64,000 bases of DNA, from assembly GCF_038006045.1 (NCBI RefSeq), contig NZ_JBBOUK010000002.1, positions 62,001 through 126,000 of the forward strand, given 5' to 3'. A program made the translations under genes and the position numbers. Position 1 is the first letter of the stretch, and each line of letters starts with the position of its first letter. The notes under the pieces are model-generated. The model worked only from the letters and a program-made list of their open reading frames with translations. It was not told the origin of the DNA and ran no database searches. Positions 44,588 to 52,224 of the stretch are shown here, one piece after another. Origin of the DNA: Exiguobacterium sp. FSL W8-0210. Lineage in GTDB: Bacteria; Bacillota; Bacilli; Exiguobacteriales; Exiguobacteriaceae.

Positions 44588-45239
44588 ACAAAAGTCTATC
44601 AAAAGTCATAAAATAAAGTACTTTTAGGGTTCACTTCAAGCTCGCTTCGGGGACGTTTTCGTTATTCAACAATCAAAGCGCTATTGCCGTACAAAGGTAA
44701 TCGCTTATCAATTAACTACATATGATTTAATAACTTCACATTACAACTATTGTTGTTCTAACTTGAGTAGAACTCAAAGCGAATGGCGCAATTGTCGAAC
44801 AACATAAACTGGCTTTCTACTTTGTGTTCATATAAACATAGTAGGAAGCCTTTTTTATTCTATAATTTCTTCATTTTAGTCTTGATTTCCCGAAAAGGTT
44901 TATTATAAAAAAACCTCCTGATTTGTAACAGATTCAGGAGGAACTTTGTAATATTTGAATGAATGATGTCTATTTTGGGGTAGCTTCCCGTAAATGCGTA
45001 TTTACAACGTTAAGCTGTTTGTGTTGATAAAAATAAAGCATATACAACGATAAGAATTTTGAGACAAGTCATACAAAACACTAAATAGCTTTATTTGACG
45101 TAATTTCGATTATATCTCAATAGATTAAACCTTATTGTACAAGGTTTCCTGCTTTATCATTGTAAATCCGTATAATCCTGATGCTGCCCCTCTAAGAAGT
45201 AAGATGTTCTCATACCAATAAGGAGCTCATACCATTTAA
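44588..45239. other. Noncoding gap between recombinase module and efflux cargo
   Basis: No gene is visible. It contains two terminators: GGCTTTCTAC...GTAGGAAGCC plus TTTTTT at 44811-44856 (plus strand), and CCTCCTGA...TCAGGAGG at 44914-44941 with a T-run on the minus strand. The motif ATTCAACAATCAAAGCGC near 44664 has an inverted, similar partner (GCGCCATTGTTGAA) near 46663, on the far side of the efflux operon. Confidence 0.5.
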
Positions 45240-45584
45240 TTAATGAGAAGTGCTTGTTTTCGTGTCAGCAGATCTTTGATTAAGTATAATTACTCCACCG
45301 ATAATCATAACTAAACCAATAAATGTAAGAATGTTAAATGGTTCATTCCACACCAAAACACCTATTAAAGCTGTCAGAGCTGTTCCTACACCTGACCAGA
45401 TTGCGTAAGCTAAACTTAAAGGCAAAGTTTTTAAAGACAATGATAATGTATAGAACGCTATGAAGAAGCCAATTGCTACTCCAATTGTGGGGTATATATT
45501 CGTAAATCCTTCAGATAATTTCAACATAGATGTTCCGAATATTTCACCAATAATCGCAATTCCTAATGCAACATACCCTTTCAT
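45240..45584 (-). CDS. Small multidrug resistance (SMR) efflux subunit, second of a pair
   Basis: This 114-residue protein has four membrane helices and the family glutamate in AIIGEIFGTSMLKLSEG. Other SMR marks are PLSLAYAIWSGVGTALTALIG and VIILNQRS at the end. SMR pumps work as antiparallel dimers exporting cationic drugs or guanidinium. This paired arrangement is like EbrAB or YkkCD, where both subunits are needed. Ribosome site AAGGAAGG is upstream. It is the last gene of the TetR-SMR-SMR operon. Confidence 0.9.
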   Translation of the reverse strand: MKGYVALGIAIIGEIFGTSMLKLSEGFTNIYPTIGVAIGFFIAFYTLSLSLKTLPLSLAYAIWSGVGTALTALIGVLVWNEPFNILTFIGLVMIIGGVIILNQRSADTKTSTSH

Positions 45585-45601
45585 AATCCATCAACCTTCC
45601 T

Positions 45602-45919
45602 TTAATGAGACAATTTAAGTACCACAACACCAGCTATAATGATTAGTAAGCCAAGTAATATTTTTAGATTAAACTTTTCTTTCCAAACAAGAATACCAAC
45701 AATCGCAGTAAGAGCAGTTCCTGCACCAGACCATATTGCATAAGCAGTTCCTAACGGAATGTGTTCTAATGCTTTGGAGAGAAGGTAAAAAGCACTCCCC
45801 ATACCTATTACTAAACCAACTGTAGGGACTAATTTCTTAAAGCCATTTGATGCCTTCATCATAGAACTTCCGAATACTTCAAATAAGATTGAGCCAATTA
45901 ATAATACATATGGATTCAT
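45602..45919 (-). CDS. Small multidrug resistance (SMR) efflux subunit, first of a pair
   Basis: This 105-residue protein has four membrane helices. The conserved glutamate is in LIGSILFEVFGSSMMKASNG, and the IPLGTAYAIWSGAGTALTA signature is typical of SMR proteins. It lies 17 bases upstream of its partner. A strong ribosome site (CTAGGAGG) precedes the ATG. Together with its partner it should form a heterodimeric exporter of cationic compounds. The substrate cannot be told from sequence. Confidence 0.9.
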   Translation of the reverse strand: MNPYVLLIGSILFEVFGSSMMKASNGFKKLVPTVGLVIGMGSAFYLLSKALEHIPLGTAYAIWSGAGTALTAIVGILVWKEKFNLKILLGLLIIIAGVVVLKLSH

Positions 45920-45930
45920 GTGATATCCTC

Positions 45931-46470
45931 CTAGGTTGTAGATTCAATTAATTTTTCGATGATTTTTTCTCGTAAGTCAAAATTGATTTGTCCCAACTTA
46001 AAGAACTCGGAATAATAAAGACCATCGAGGGTAAGCCGAATTGTTGTTGCTAGTACAGAGTCAATACCATCCTCATCAATTTTTGATTGAATATACTCGA
46101 AGTGGACGAGGATGTTTTCTGTAACAGTATGGTTCAATTTCGAAAAAGAATGAGATGCTATATTTAGAACTTGAGAATTGTTTAAATCATCAGTGTATGC
46201 ATGTATTAAGGCGCGAGTCCATTTTCCTTTTTCTATAGGATCATTCTCAGCTAATTCATTAAATCGGTATACAAAGTCTTGAAAAATTAGTTCAGTTATT
46301 CCAGCATATAATGCTTCTTTTGAGGGGAAATGATACAATAAACCACCTTTGCTAACATTGGCTTGCTTTGCGACTGCTTCTAATGTCAAAGTATCAAAAT
46401 CGTTTGAACCTAAGAGTTCTATTGCAGCATTTAGCAGATGCGCTCTTTTGTCCTGTCCTTTTGCTGACAT
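45931..46470 (-). CDS. TetR-family repressor of the SMR operon
   Basis: The protein has 179 residues from MSAKGQDKRAH at 46470, preceded by AAAGGAGGG. The N-terminal HTH is the TetR type (LTLEAVAKQANVSKGGLLYH, FPSKEALYAGI). The C-terminal ligand domain is helical. It is the first gene of the efflux operon, 11 bases ahead of the first SMR gene. A perfect palindrome inside the promoter is its probable operator, so it likely represses itself and both pump genes until drug binds. An upstream extension to 46530 would start inside the promoter and is rejected. Confidence 0.9.
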   Translation of the reverse strand: MSAKGQDKRAHLLNAAIELLGSNDFDTLTLEAVAKQANVSKGGLLYHFPSKEALYAGITELIFQDFVYRFNELAENDPIEKGKWTRALIHAYTDDLNNSQVLNIASHSFSKLNHTVTENILVHFEYIQSKIDEDGIDSVLATTIRLTLDGLYYSEFFKLGQINFDLREKIIEKLIESTT

Positions 46471-46501
46471 GATTACCCTCCTTTTGTTATTCCATGAGAT
46501 T

Positions 46502-46530
46502 ATTATACCGTCCGGACGGTTTTTTGTCAA
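46502..46530 (-). promoter_or_regulatory. Consensus promoter with TetR operator in the spacer
   Basis: On the minus strand TTGACA (46525-46530), a 17-base spacer and TATAAT (46502-46507) form a perfect sigma-A promoter. The palindrome ACCGTCCGGACGGT (46507-46520) fills the spacer, so bound TetR would block polymerase. Confidence 0.88.
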
Positions 46531-46949
46531 AATAAATTTACCTTGAATTTATTTTGATAGGGATGTTCCAGAATCTAAGTTTGTATTGTTTCTTAGAAAA
46601 TGATTCTGTTAAAGGGCGCTATTCTGACATATGAACCAGCGTCCTTATTACATATAAGAAGCGCCATTGTTGAAGAAGCGCCTCAAAATTCAAGATACCT
46701 TAGTTCATTAAAGATTTATAAAGTATGCAAAATCATTCAAAATAACGTTCCCAAATAAAAGTTTGGACGCAAACGAAAATCCTAGAAATCTTGCTTAAAT
46801 AGTATTTCTTGGATTCATTAAGGTTGTAAATACGCATCTTTCTTACACTAACCCTACGATAAAAGTGTAGGAATTTTAAGTTTTGTTCATCATTTAGTTT
46901 TGTTCATCGCTCAAATTGAGGTGTATCAACAGATAAAAGGTTTTATCTC
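46531..46949. other. Right subterminal region of the transposon
   Basis: No gene is seen. It holds two copies of TTTTGTTCATC (46881-46891, 46898-46908). The same TTTTGTTCA core occurs three times near the left end (37168-37176, 37239-37247, 37262-37270, two of them inverted), so it may be a recombinase-binding repeat. Confidence 0.55.
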
Positions 46950-46969
46950 TTAAAAGAATATCCTATACC
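46950..46969 (-). repeat. Right terminal inverted repeat
   Basis: Read inward it begins GGTATAGGATATTCTTTTAA and matches the left end in 16 of 20 positions. GGTG follows outside. Confidence 0.75.
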
Positions 46970-47428
46970 GGTGGCGTCTCGAACGCCTACAACATCACTC
47001 CACAGGATAGTACTTTGAACCGTCATGGTGATCAGGCGTACATGGAGGACGTCATCCGCAAGGCGGGTGGTGCGACAAACTTCGAAGCGCAGATCACCTA
47101 TCCGGATGCGTCTACGATGATTCCATCCGCGTATCAGTATACCTATACGGTCCGTGGAAACACCGTCGTCGACCGGTTCAAGAACGGCAATCCGGACGAG
47201 ACGAATGCGGCACTCGGTCTGACGAAGAAGAATACGAAACAAGAACCGGTAGCGAAATCAGCTTCTGGTACAGCGACCAAGGATGTCTCGCGCATCGATA
47301 CCGATGGGAATGGTCAAGTGACGATCCAGGAGGCGAAGGATGCCGGCTTCGCGATGCCAATCACGGAGAAGCACTGGCTGTACCAATATATGCGGGACAA
47401 CGACCATGATGGCATGGTCGGAGAATGA
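46970..47428 (+). pseudogene. 3' fragment of the nuclease gene hit by the transposon
   Basis: The frame is open from GGVSNAYNITPQDSTLNRHG to the stop at 47428 and matches the second half of the intact nuclease at 37336-38238, including NRHGDQAYMEDVIRKAGG and two calcium-loop-like stretches (DTDGNGQVTIQEA, DNDHDGMVGE). It is GC-rich, unlike the intact copy. It has lost its 5' half at the transposon edge and no ribosome site or start remains, so it is dead. A strong terminator follows. Confidence 0.88.
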
Positions 47429-47464
47429 ATCTTTAGTCCAATCGAATAGCTGAAACATACTGAA

Positions 47465-47496
47465 GCAGTGACGAGGTACTCGTCGCTGCCTTTTTT
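47465..47496 (+). terminator. Terminator of the broken nuclease gene
   Basis: GCAGTGACGAG-GTA-CTCGTCGCTGC followed by CTTTTTT. It is strong and intact. Confidence 0.9.
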
Positions 47497-47753
47497 ATCT
47501 CCCCGGAACAATGAAATTGATGAGGTGTCGAGAAGTAGATTGAATACGAAAGAAATGAGCACTACAATAAGAACGTATGATCTTATATAATATCGCTAAA
47601 GACTATACTTTTATGCAAATTGATTTGTAATTTTCAATATATTATGTAATTCAAAGATTTAATACCATCTACAATTGCCTAGGTTTTATATTTGTCTATC
47701 ATCGGTATTGGCAAAGAAACTAGGGAATCTATAGTCTAGGAGATGAAGAAAGT
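47497..47753. other. Noncoding gap after the nuclease terminator
   Basis: This AT-rich sequence has no gene. It probably contains the promoter for the next reading frame; no clear -35/-10 pair stands out. Confidence 0.4.
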
Positions 47754-48578
47754 ATGATTAATAAAGAATTATCAAACAAGTTTCGCTCTAACATTAAAGA
47801 AGTGCAAGATTCCCTCTCAAAGATTGCTGAGATTCAACTACATCAAATACGTGAAGCTACTAGAATTATACAAAAGTTTCTTGATCAAATAGACTTAGAA
47901 CTTCTTGAACAGACTTTTATTGATTCTTATGGCTATCTCGGTAAGCAAGCCGAGATAGCAGCAAAACATAATCTCTTTCTGAATATAAATATGCTCGATG
48001 ACATGACACTACCTGAAATACCAGATGTCTTAAATTCAAAGTGGATTATAAAATGAATGGAAATACACTATGATGAAAAGGTTGCTGAATTGATATCAGA
48101 TAATTCTTGTTTCGGAGACACGACGATTCTATTAAAACAATCATATAATGCTTATTTAAGAGAAGATTATGCTATAAGTTTTATAACTTTATATCCTGTA
48201 ATCGATTCGTTCGTTTCACATTGGTACACAAGTATTGATGGAGAGGTAAAGATTTCACCTAACAAACATATCAAGTCACTAGAAAAAAAAGATAAAGATG
48301 ATATAAAAAAAGCACATAAGAAAATCAAGGAAACTCTAAACTCAGGAGAGCGTAACGCTTTGGAACTTCTCTTTATTTCATACGCTTTACATGCGTATTC
48401 GTTGATGAATAGTAATAAAGGACATTATGGCTTTAAAAGACACCATGCTTTACACGGGAGTTTGCAATACACAAGAATACAGCGACAGGACTGTATAAAA
48501 CTTTTCTTTTGTCTATATTCTTTATATTGTTCTCGCGATATACCGAAGAATAAATATATGAGTTTTGATGAAAAGTGA
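47754..48578 (+). pseudogene. Hypothetical gene with an in-frame TGA at 48054
   Basis: Two frames of 100 and 173 residues lie end to end in the same phase, separated only by TGA (48054-48056) and an immediate ATG. The first is helical and coiled-coil-like (VQDSLSKIAEIQLHQIREAT). The second has a compact helical domain (YNAYLREDYAISFITLYPVI, then SGERNALELLFISYALHAYS). No ribosome site precedes the second ATG, so a single ancestral protein of about 274 residues with a nonsense mutation is likely. Alternatives are readthrough or coupled translation of two proteins. I do not recognise the family. Confidence 0.5.
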
Positions 48579-48643
48579 TTAAACTGAAGTAAGCACGAGT
48601 GCCATGAAACAAATTGATGCATCAACCTAGTCTTTTGAAGGAT

Positions 48644-48672
48644 TTGACACGCTGTCTATCGTATCCTATACT
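48644..48672 (+). promoter_or_regulatory. Strong promoter of the AbiF-associated small RNA
   Basis: TTGACA (48644-48649), exactly 17 bases, then TATACT (48667-48672). Transcription should start near 48679, just before the two hairpins. Confidence 0.8.
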
Positions 48673-48679
48673 TAAGTTA

Positions 48680-48748
48680 ATAAATGAGCAGGCTGGATGA
48701 TCCAGCCAACAACGGTCTCTTACCTTTTGGTGAGGGACCGTTTATCAT
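48680..48748 (+). ncRNA. Small RNA with two hairpins upstream of the AbiF-like gene (abiF RNA candidate)
   Basis: Between the promoter and the coding gene lie two stems: GGCTGGA-TGA-TCCAGCC at 48691-48707, and AACGGTC...GACCGTT at 48711-48742 with inner pairs, followed by T-rich sequence. The expected transcript is about 65-70 bases. Structured RNAs called abiF motifs are known directly upstream of Abi_2/AbiF genes and are thought to form RNA-protein systems with them. The position and two-stem layout match, but I have not compared it with the published consensus. Confidence 0.65.
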
Positions 48749-48799
48749 ATCAACCCTACTTTAACTGAAATATACTCTGTCACTTCAAGGAGCCGAACT

Positions 48800-49786
48800 A
48801 TGCCGAAAGCCGAGAAGGTTTTTACCTCAATTACTGATCAATTGAAACTACTACAACAACGTGGTCTCATCATCGATGATCCCGTTTTTGCAGAAGAGTC
48901 ACTCATTCGGACGAGCTATTATGAAATCATCAATGGGTATAAAGATCTTTTTATCGAAGTGGATCAAAAAGAAGAGCAGTTCCTGTCCGGCACGACGTTT
49001 TCCGAACTCTATTACCTCTACGAATTTGATAATGCTTTGCGTTTCGAGATGTTAGCTGCTACATTGAGTGCTGAGAACCTCCTACGCTCCGTCATCGCCT
49101 ATGTTTTAGCCGAAGAACATGGACATAAAAGAGATACATACCAGCAAAAACACAACTATAATCAAGGGAAAAAAATTATGCATGGGCGCTTTAAAGGATA
49201 CTATGAACGGGAGTTGTTGCTTCAATTTTTTGATGAAGTGTATCAATCATCACATCAACCGATGAAATACTATCGCGAGAACTACCGCGATCTTCCACCT
49301 TGGATTCTCGTTAAAGGACTGAGCTTCGGCAACCTGCAATATCTATTCAAGCTCATGCTACCTTCTTCGAAGACGAAAATCATTGCGCGTGCAACCGGTT
49401 TGAATCCGGAGCTGATCACGGAACAGACGAAACAAAGTTTTGCAGAGATATTTGATATACTCGTCGCCTATCGCAACTGGGCAGCACATGGAGGACGCGT
49501 GTATAATCATCGCGTCAAGAAAAAACTGACATTTGGTCCTACACATGCTGCGTTCAATCTATCTCGCTCCGCGTACCAAAAACATCGTTATGGTCAAAGC
49601 GATATTTTGAGCTTTATTATCGCGCTAACACAGCTTCGCGATCGTACCATCACGGAGCGATTCACTCAATCCATCACTAAAGAAATGGTAGACTATCTGA
49701 TTCGTTTCCCTCAACATCAATCAAGTTTACTCGAACAAATGAACATCCCGACTTCACTTTTCCAAGAATTGCGACATCGCTCCTGA
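48800..49786 (+). CDS. AbiF/AbiD-like (Abi_2 family) HEPN RNase
   Basis: This 328-residue protein has ribosome site AAGGAG before the ATG. The N-terminus (FTSITDQLKLLQQRGLIIDD, then SLIRTSYYEIINGYKDLF) is diagnostic of Abi_2/AbiD/F abortive-infection proteins. The HEPN RNase signature RxxxxH appears as YRNWAAHGGRVYNHR near residue 225. Such proteins cleave RNA on phage infection. AbiF-type members work with a small structured RNA encoded upstream, and one is present here. The gene is intact, and it is one of the few intact defence genes in this region. Confidence 0.88.
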   Translation: MPKAEKVFTSITDQLKLLQQRGLIIDDPVFAEESLIRTSYYEIINGYKDLFIEVDQKEEQFLSGTTFSELYYLYEFDNALRFEMLAATLSAENLLRSVIAYVLAEEHGHKRDTYQQKHNYNQGKKIMHGRFKGYYERELLLQFFDEVYQSSHQPMKYYRENYRDLPPWILVKGLSFGNLQYLFKLMLPSSKTKIIARATGLNPELITEQTKQSFAEIFDILVAYRNWAAHGGRVYNHRVKKKLTFGPTHAAFNLSRSAYQKHRYGQSDILSFIIALTQLRDRTITERFTQSITKEMVDYLIRFPQHQSSLLEQMNIPTSLFQELRHRS

Positions 49787-49863
49787 CTTACTAAATTGAC
49801 AAAGTATATCTATTTAAAAAAATCTATTCTATCTTCGCTTAATTGAATTCTGATTTTAAGCAT

Positions 49864-49896
49864 AAAGAGAGAATACCTAATTGGTTTTCTCTCTTT
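49864..49896. terminator. Bidirectional terminator
   Basis: AAAGAGAGAA and TTCTCTCTTT form a 10-bp stem between the abi gene and the converging toxin gene. Confidence 0.7.
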
Positions 49897-49913
49897 TCCT
49901 TCGGGCATAATTA

Positions 49914-50726
49914 TTAATTTTTTATCCCGAGATCTTCTAATTCAGAATCGTAAGACGGGTCATCTAGAATTTCTTCAGCCGTCTCTTTCGCTTCTTTTAT
50001 GATACTTGTTCTCTCCTTTAACGATAGCTGACCTAAAAATTGACTTTCAGTCATTCCGTTTGGAAATGCAGACCCCTCTGATGTCCCACTATTTTCTTCA
50101 ATATTATTAAGGGATGCAAGCTTCATCGAATTAGAGTCATCTCCCTTAACCATGAATGCTTGAACTTGCATGTTTGAACTTGAGGATTTTGTAGGTAAGT
50201 TTTTGTTATTATAGTAATTGATTCCTCTAATTATACTTGTCTGATCATTAGGATCATCAAAATATGATTTGTACCATTTAATTTTGGCAGTTTCACTAAA
50301 GATTTGTACAGCACCTGCAGCAGTTTTCAATTGAGTAGTAGTAAAGCCTGCAAATTTCCCTACATAACCATAATGCATATTCCCTAAATCTTCGCCTTTC
50401 ATTGTGCGACCACCGAAAACGTATCTTTCGGTCGCTCCATAAGCATGCTTGTAATCCCATGGTCCTCTACTCTTTACTTTGCTAGCAAAAAAACGACCCG
50501 TTCCAACAGGAAAAGTTATATCTGCAATCTTATATTGATAAGCTCTTGCAGCATTTTTTAACATGATCGATGAAAATGAAGAAGTCACGTTCCCTCCCGG
50601 ATTTACTACACCGTAAGCACTTACCGTTCCTTCAGCAGATTCTGCTTCTTCAGCTTTAACACTTGAATACGAACTTACTGTAATAGCTAACAAAGCTAAA
50701 GACGATATTAAAATACTTTTTTTCAA
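49914..50726 (-). CDS. Secreted polymorphic toxin, type-44 domain
   Basis: The protein has about 270 residues, most likely from the TTG at 50726, 6 bases after AAGGGGAG; an in-frame ATG at 50744 is also possible. A signal peptide ends near VKAEE. The central region (NAARAYQYKIADITFPVGTG, then WDYKHAYGATERYVFGGR, then LGNMHYGYVGKFAGFTTTQL) matches the bacterial toxin 44 (Ntox44) pattern of predicted nuclease toxins. A Ser/Asn-rich C-terminal extension follows. A small membrane protein gene diverges from it and may confer immunity. Confidence 0.75.
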   Translation of the reverse strand: MKKSILISSLALLAITVSSYSSVKAEEAESAEGTVSAYGVVNPGGNVTSSFSSIMLKNAARAYQYKIADITFPVGTGRFFASKVKSRGPWDYKHAYGATERYVFGGRTMKGEDLGNMHYGYVGKFAGFTTTQLKTAAGAVQIFSETAKIKWYKSYFDDPNDQTSIIRGINYYNNKNLPTKSSSSNMQVQAFMVKGDDSNSMKLASLNNIEENSGTSEGSAFPNGMTESQFLGQLSLKERTSIIKEAKETAEEILDDPSYDSELEDLGIKN

Positions 50727-50838
50727 TTTAAGCTCCCCTTTCATTGGTATATGCTATAGGATAAAATTATTAATAGAAATACTGTTTTTTACAAAAGGAG
50801 TATATCTATTTTTAAATATTTGTAAGAGGAGGACAGAA

Positions 50839-51126
50839 ATGAAAAAAAGTATTTTTACTTTATATTTAGCAACAATCTTGGTATTTTTCTTTATCTACAA
50901 CTCATTTTTCAACAAGGATTTTCATTCATTCTTTTTAGACAATTTTTCAATAAACCCTGTTATGTTTTCAATCTTTCTAAGCGCATTTTTTGTTTTGCTT
51001 TCTTTAGTAGCAATGTTTAAAACAACTATAAAACAAAAAATTGGGCTTACAATTAATCTCTTGATTAATCTTACTTTTATGATTATTACTTTAATCATTA
51101 CATTAATTGCATTACCATTCTCATAA
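50839..51126 (+). CDS. Small three-helix membrane protein, candidate immunity protein
   Basis: This 95-residue protein has three strong hydrophobic segments (about 6-20, 37-60, 68-93) and few charges. A very good ribosome site (AAGAGGAGG) precedes the ATG. It diverges from the secreted type-44 toxin gene across about 110 bases and is followed by a terminator. Membrane proteins next to secreted toxins often give immunity or help export. That role is inferred from position only. Confidence 0.6.
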   Translation: MKKSIFTLYLATILVFFFIYNSFFNKDFHSFFLDNFSINPVMFSIFLSAFFVLLSLVAMFKTTIKQKIGLTINLLINLTFMIITLIITLIALPFS

Positions 51127-51232
51127 AACATACTAATCTTTAATAAAAAACAGAGAACTTCATGCTTATTCAATTCAAAACACCATGCTAAATACCTTTA
51201 ATTGAACTGAAAACAGAGTGGTAGGAACTCGC

Positions 51233-51257
51233 AGAAAACCCTTTTTAAGGGTTTTCT
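51233..51257 (+). terminator. Terminator after the candidate immunity gene
   Basis: AGAAAACCC-TTTTTAA-GGGTTTTCT, a perfect 9-bp stem. Confidence 0.7.
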
Positions 51258-51258
51258 T

Positions 51259-51729
51259 ATGTTTAAAGATTTCGGTATACTGAATGAAAAAAAGAAGACC
51301 AATATTAATATCACTTACACAACGTGTTTCCTCGCCGTCCTATGTATGGTGGGGTGCACAAGATTCGATAGAAAAAGCGATACAAACAGGATGACGCTTT
51401 TACGTAAAAGACTGATAAGAAGAATGACTCCGATCACCAACCAGAAAAAATAGCTGGCGCTAGTAAAATCACGCCAAAAACTGATTCTGATCCCTCAACG
51501 GAATCAAAAACGAAGACTGTGAAGAATTCTTTCACGGGATATAAAAAGATTACGATTGATGGTGAAGACCTGTCTGATGATAGTCAGACGAACGTTGTCG
51601 TCGAAATCGAGTTCGGTGACCTATATTAATGATCGTTCACGAACAAGCACAGTCAGTCGACCGTTTCATCTCGAAGAAGATCTCCTCCAAGATGATGCAA
51701 CGGAAGGCGTAACAAGTGATGAGCGCTAG
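51259..51729 (+). pseudogene. Degraded 5' remnant of a second nuclease-type lipoprotein
   Basis: A lipoprotein-signal-like start (AVLCMVGCTR) is followed, in shifted frames, by FTGYKKITIDGEDLSDDSQT and NVVVEIEFGD, then EDLLQDDATEGVTSDER. These match the N-terminal half of the intact nuclease (FKGYKLIEVDACDLSG, NVVVDIGFVD, IILQDDRTEPVTSS). At least two frameshifts and a deletion are needed to align them. The catalytic half is absent. It is too divergent to be a simple partner of the 3' fragment at 46970. Confidence 0.72.
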
Positions 51730-51761
51730 TACTCTAATGAATGATAATGGAGCTGATGAAC

Positions 51762-52011
51762 ATGATTGCTATTCAGCTAGAATAAGGAAATATACCTCAT
51801 TAAAGAATGTATGAAAGCAAAGAACATGACTACTTCCGCTCTCGTGCGAGACGCCGTCCTCGAGCGCATCGAGGACGAAATCGACCTGCAATTCCTTCCT
51901 GACTTAAAAGCAACATACCGCAAACAATTAAAAAAAATTACTTTTGACGAAGTGATGATTCAATCATGTCTCAAGAAGACAAATTTTCTCCAAATGCTTC
52001 ATGATGTCTAG
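51762..52011 (+). pseudogene. Frameshifted ribbon-helix-helix antitoxin
   Basis: MIAIQL (from the ATG at 51762) is out of phase with YLIKECMKAKNMTTSALVRD and AVLERIEDEIDLQF, which is the typical RHH antitoxin sequence of RelB/DUF6290 type. A frameshift near 51780 breaks the gene. The C-terminal tail (ITFDEVMIQSCLKK) may be remodelled. No partner toxin follows; the IS21 element begins about 170 bases downstream and may have removed it. The bases between hold nothing else. Confidence 0.65.
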
Positions 52012-52224
52012 ATGAACTAGTGTCACCTCGTGCTGCTGTTCCATCGGTGATTACCGCTTGATTACCATCATCTCAATGAAGAATATCCTTACTTGATTCT
52101 GGAAATTTGATATTGTCATTCCATTGTTATGGATAAAGCAAAATGGAATGCTCTTGCACGAGTGTATTTTGCAATAGGTTTGTGCAGTGAATTGCAGAAA
52201 AAAGTACAGAACTTTGCCAGGCAT

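Larger units (their letters stand above)
37152..46969. mobile_element. 9.8-kb transposon with TIRs, four-gene recombinase module and efflux cargo
   Basis: The ends are GGTATAGGACACTTTTTGAA at 37152 and, inverted, GGTATAGGATATTCTTTTAA ending at 46969: 9 identical terminal bases and 16 of the first 20. GGTG occurs immediately outside both ends (37148-37151 and 46970-46973). Joining the flanks across one GGTG recreates nuclease codons IADSLGGVSNAYN, the same motif as in the intact nuclease inside the element (IADSMGGVSSAFN). Contents in order: nuclease, three large recombinase-like genes, a small partner gene, a noncoding gap, then SMR-SMR-TetR on the minus strand. The whole element is AT-richer than its target. 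Confidence 0.75.
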
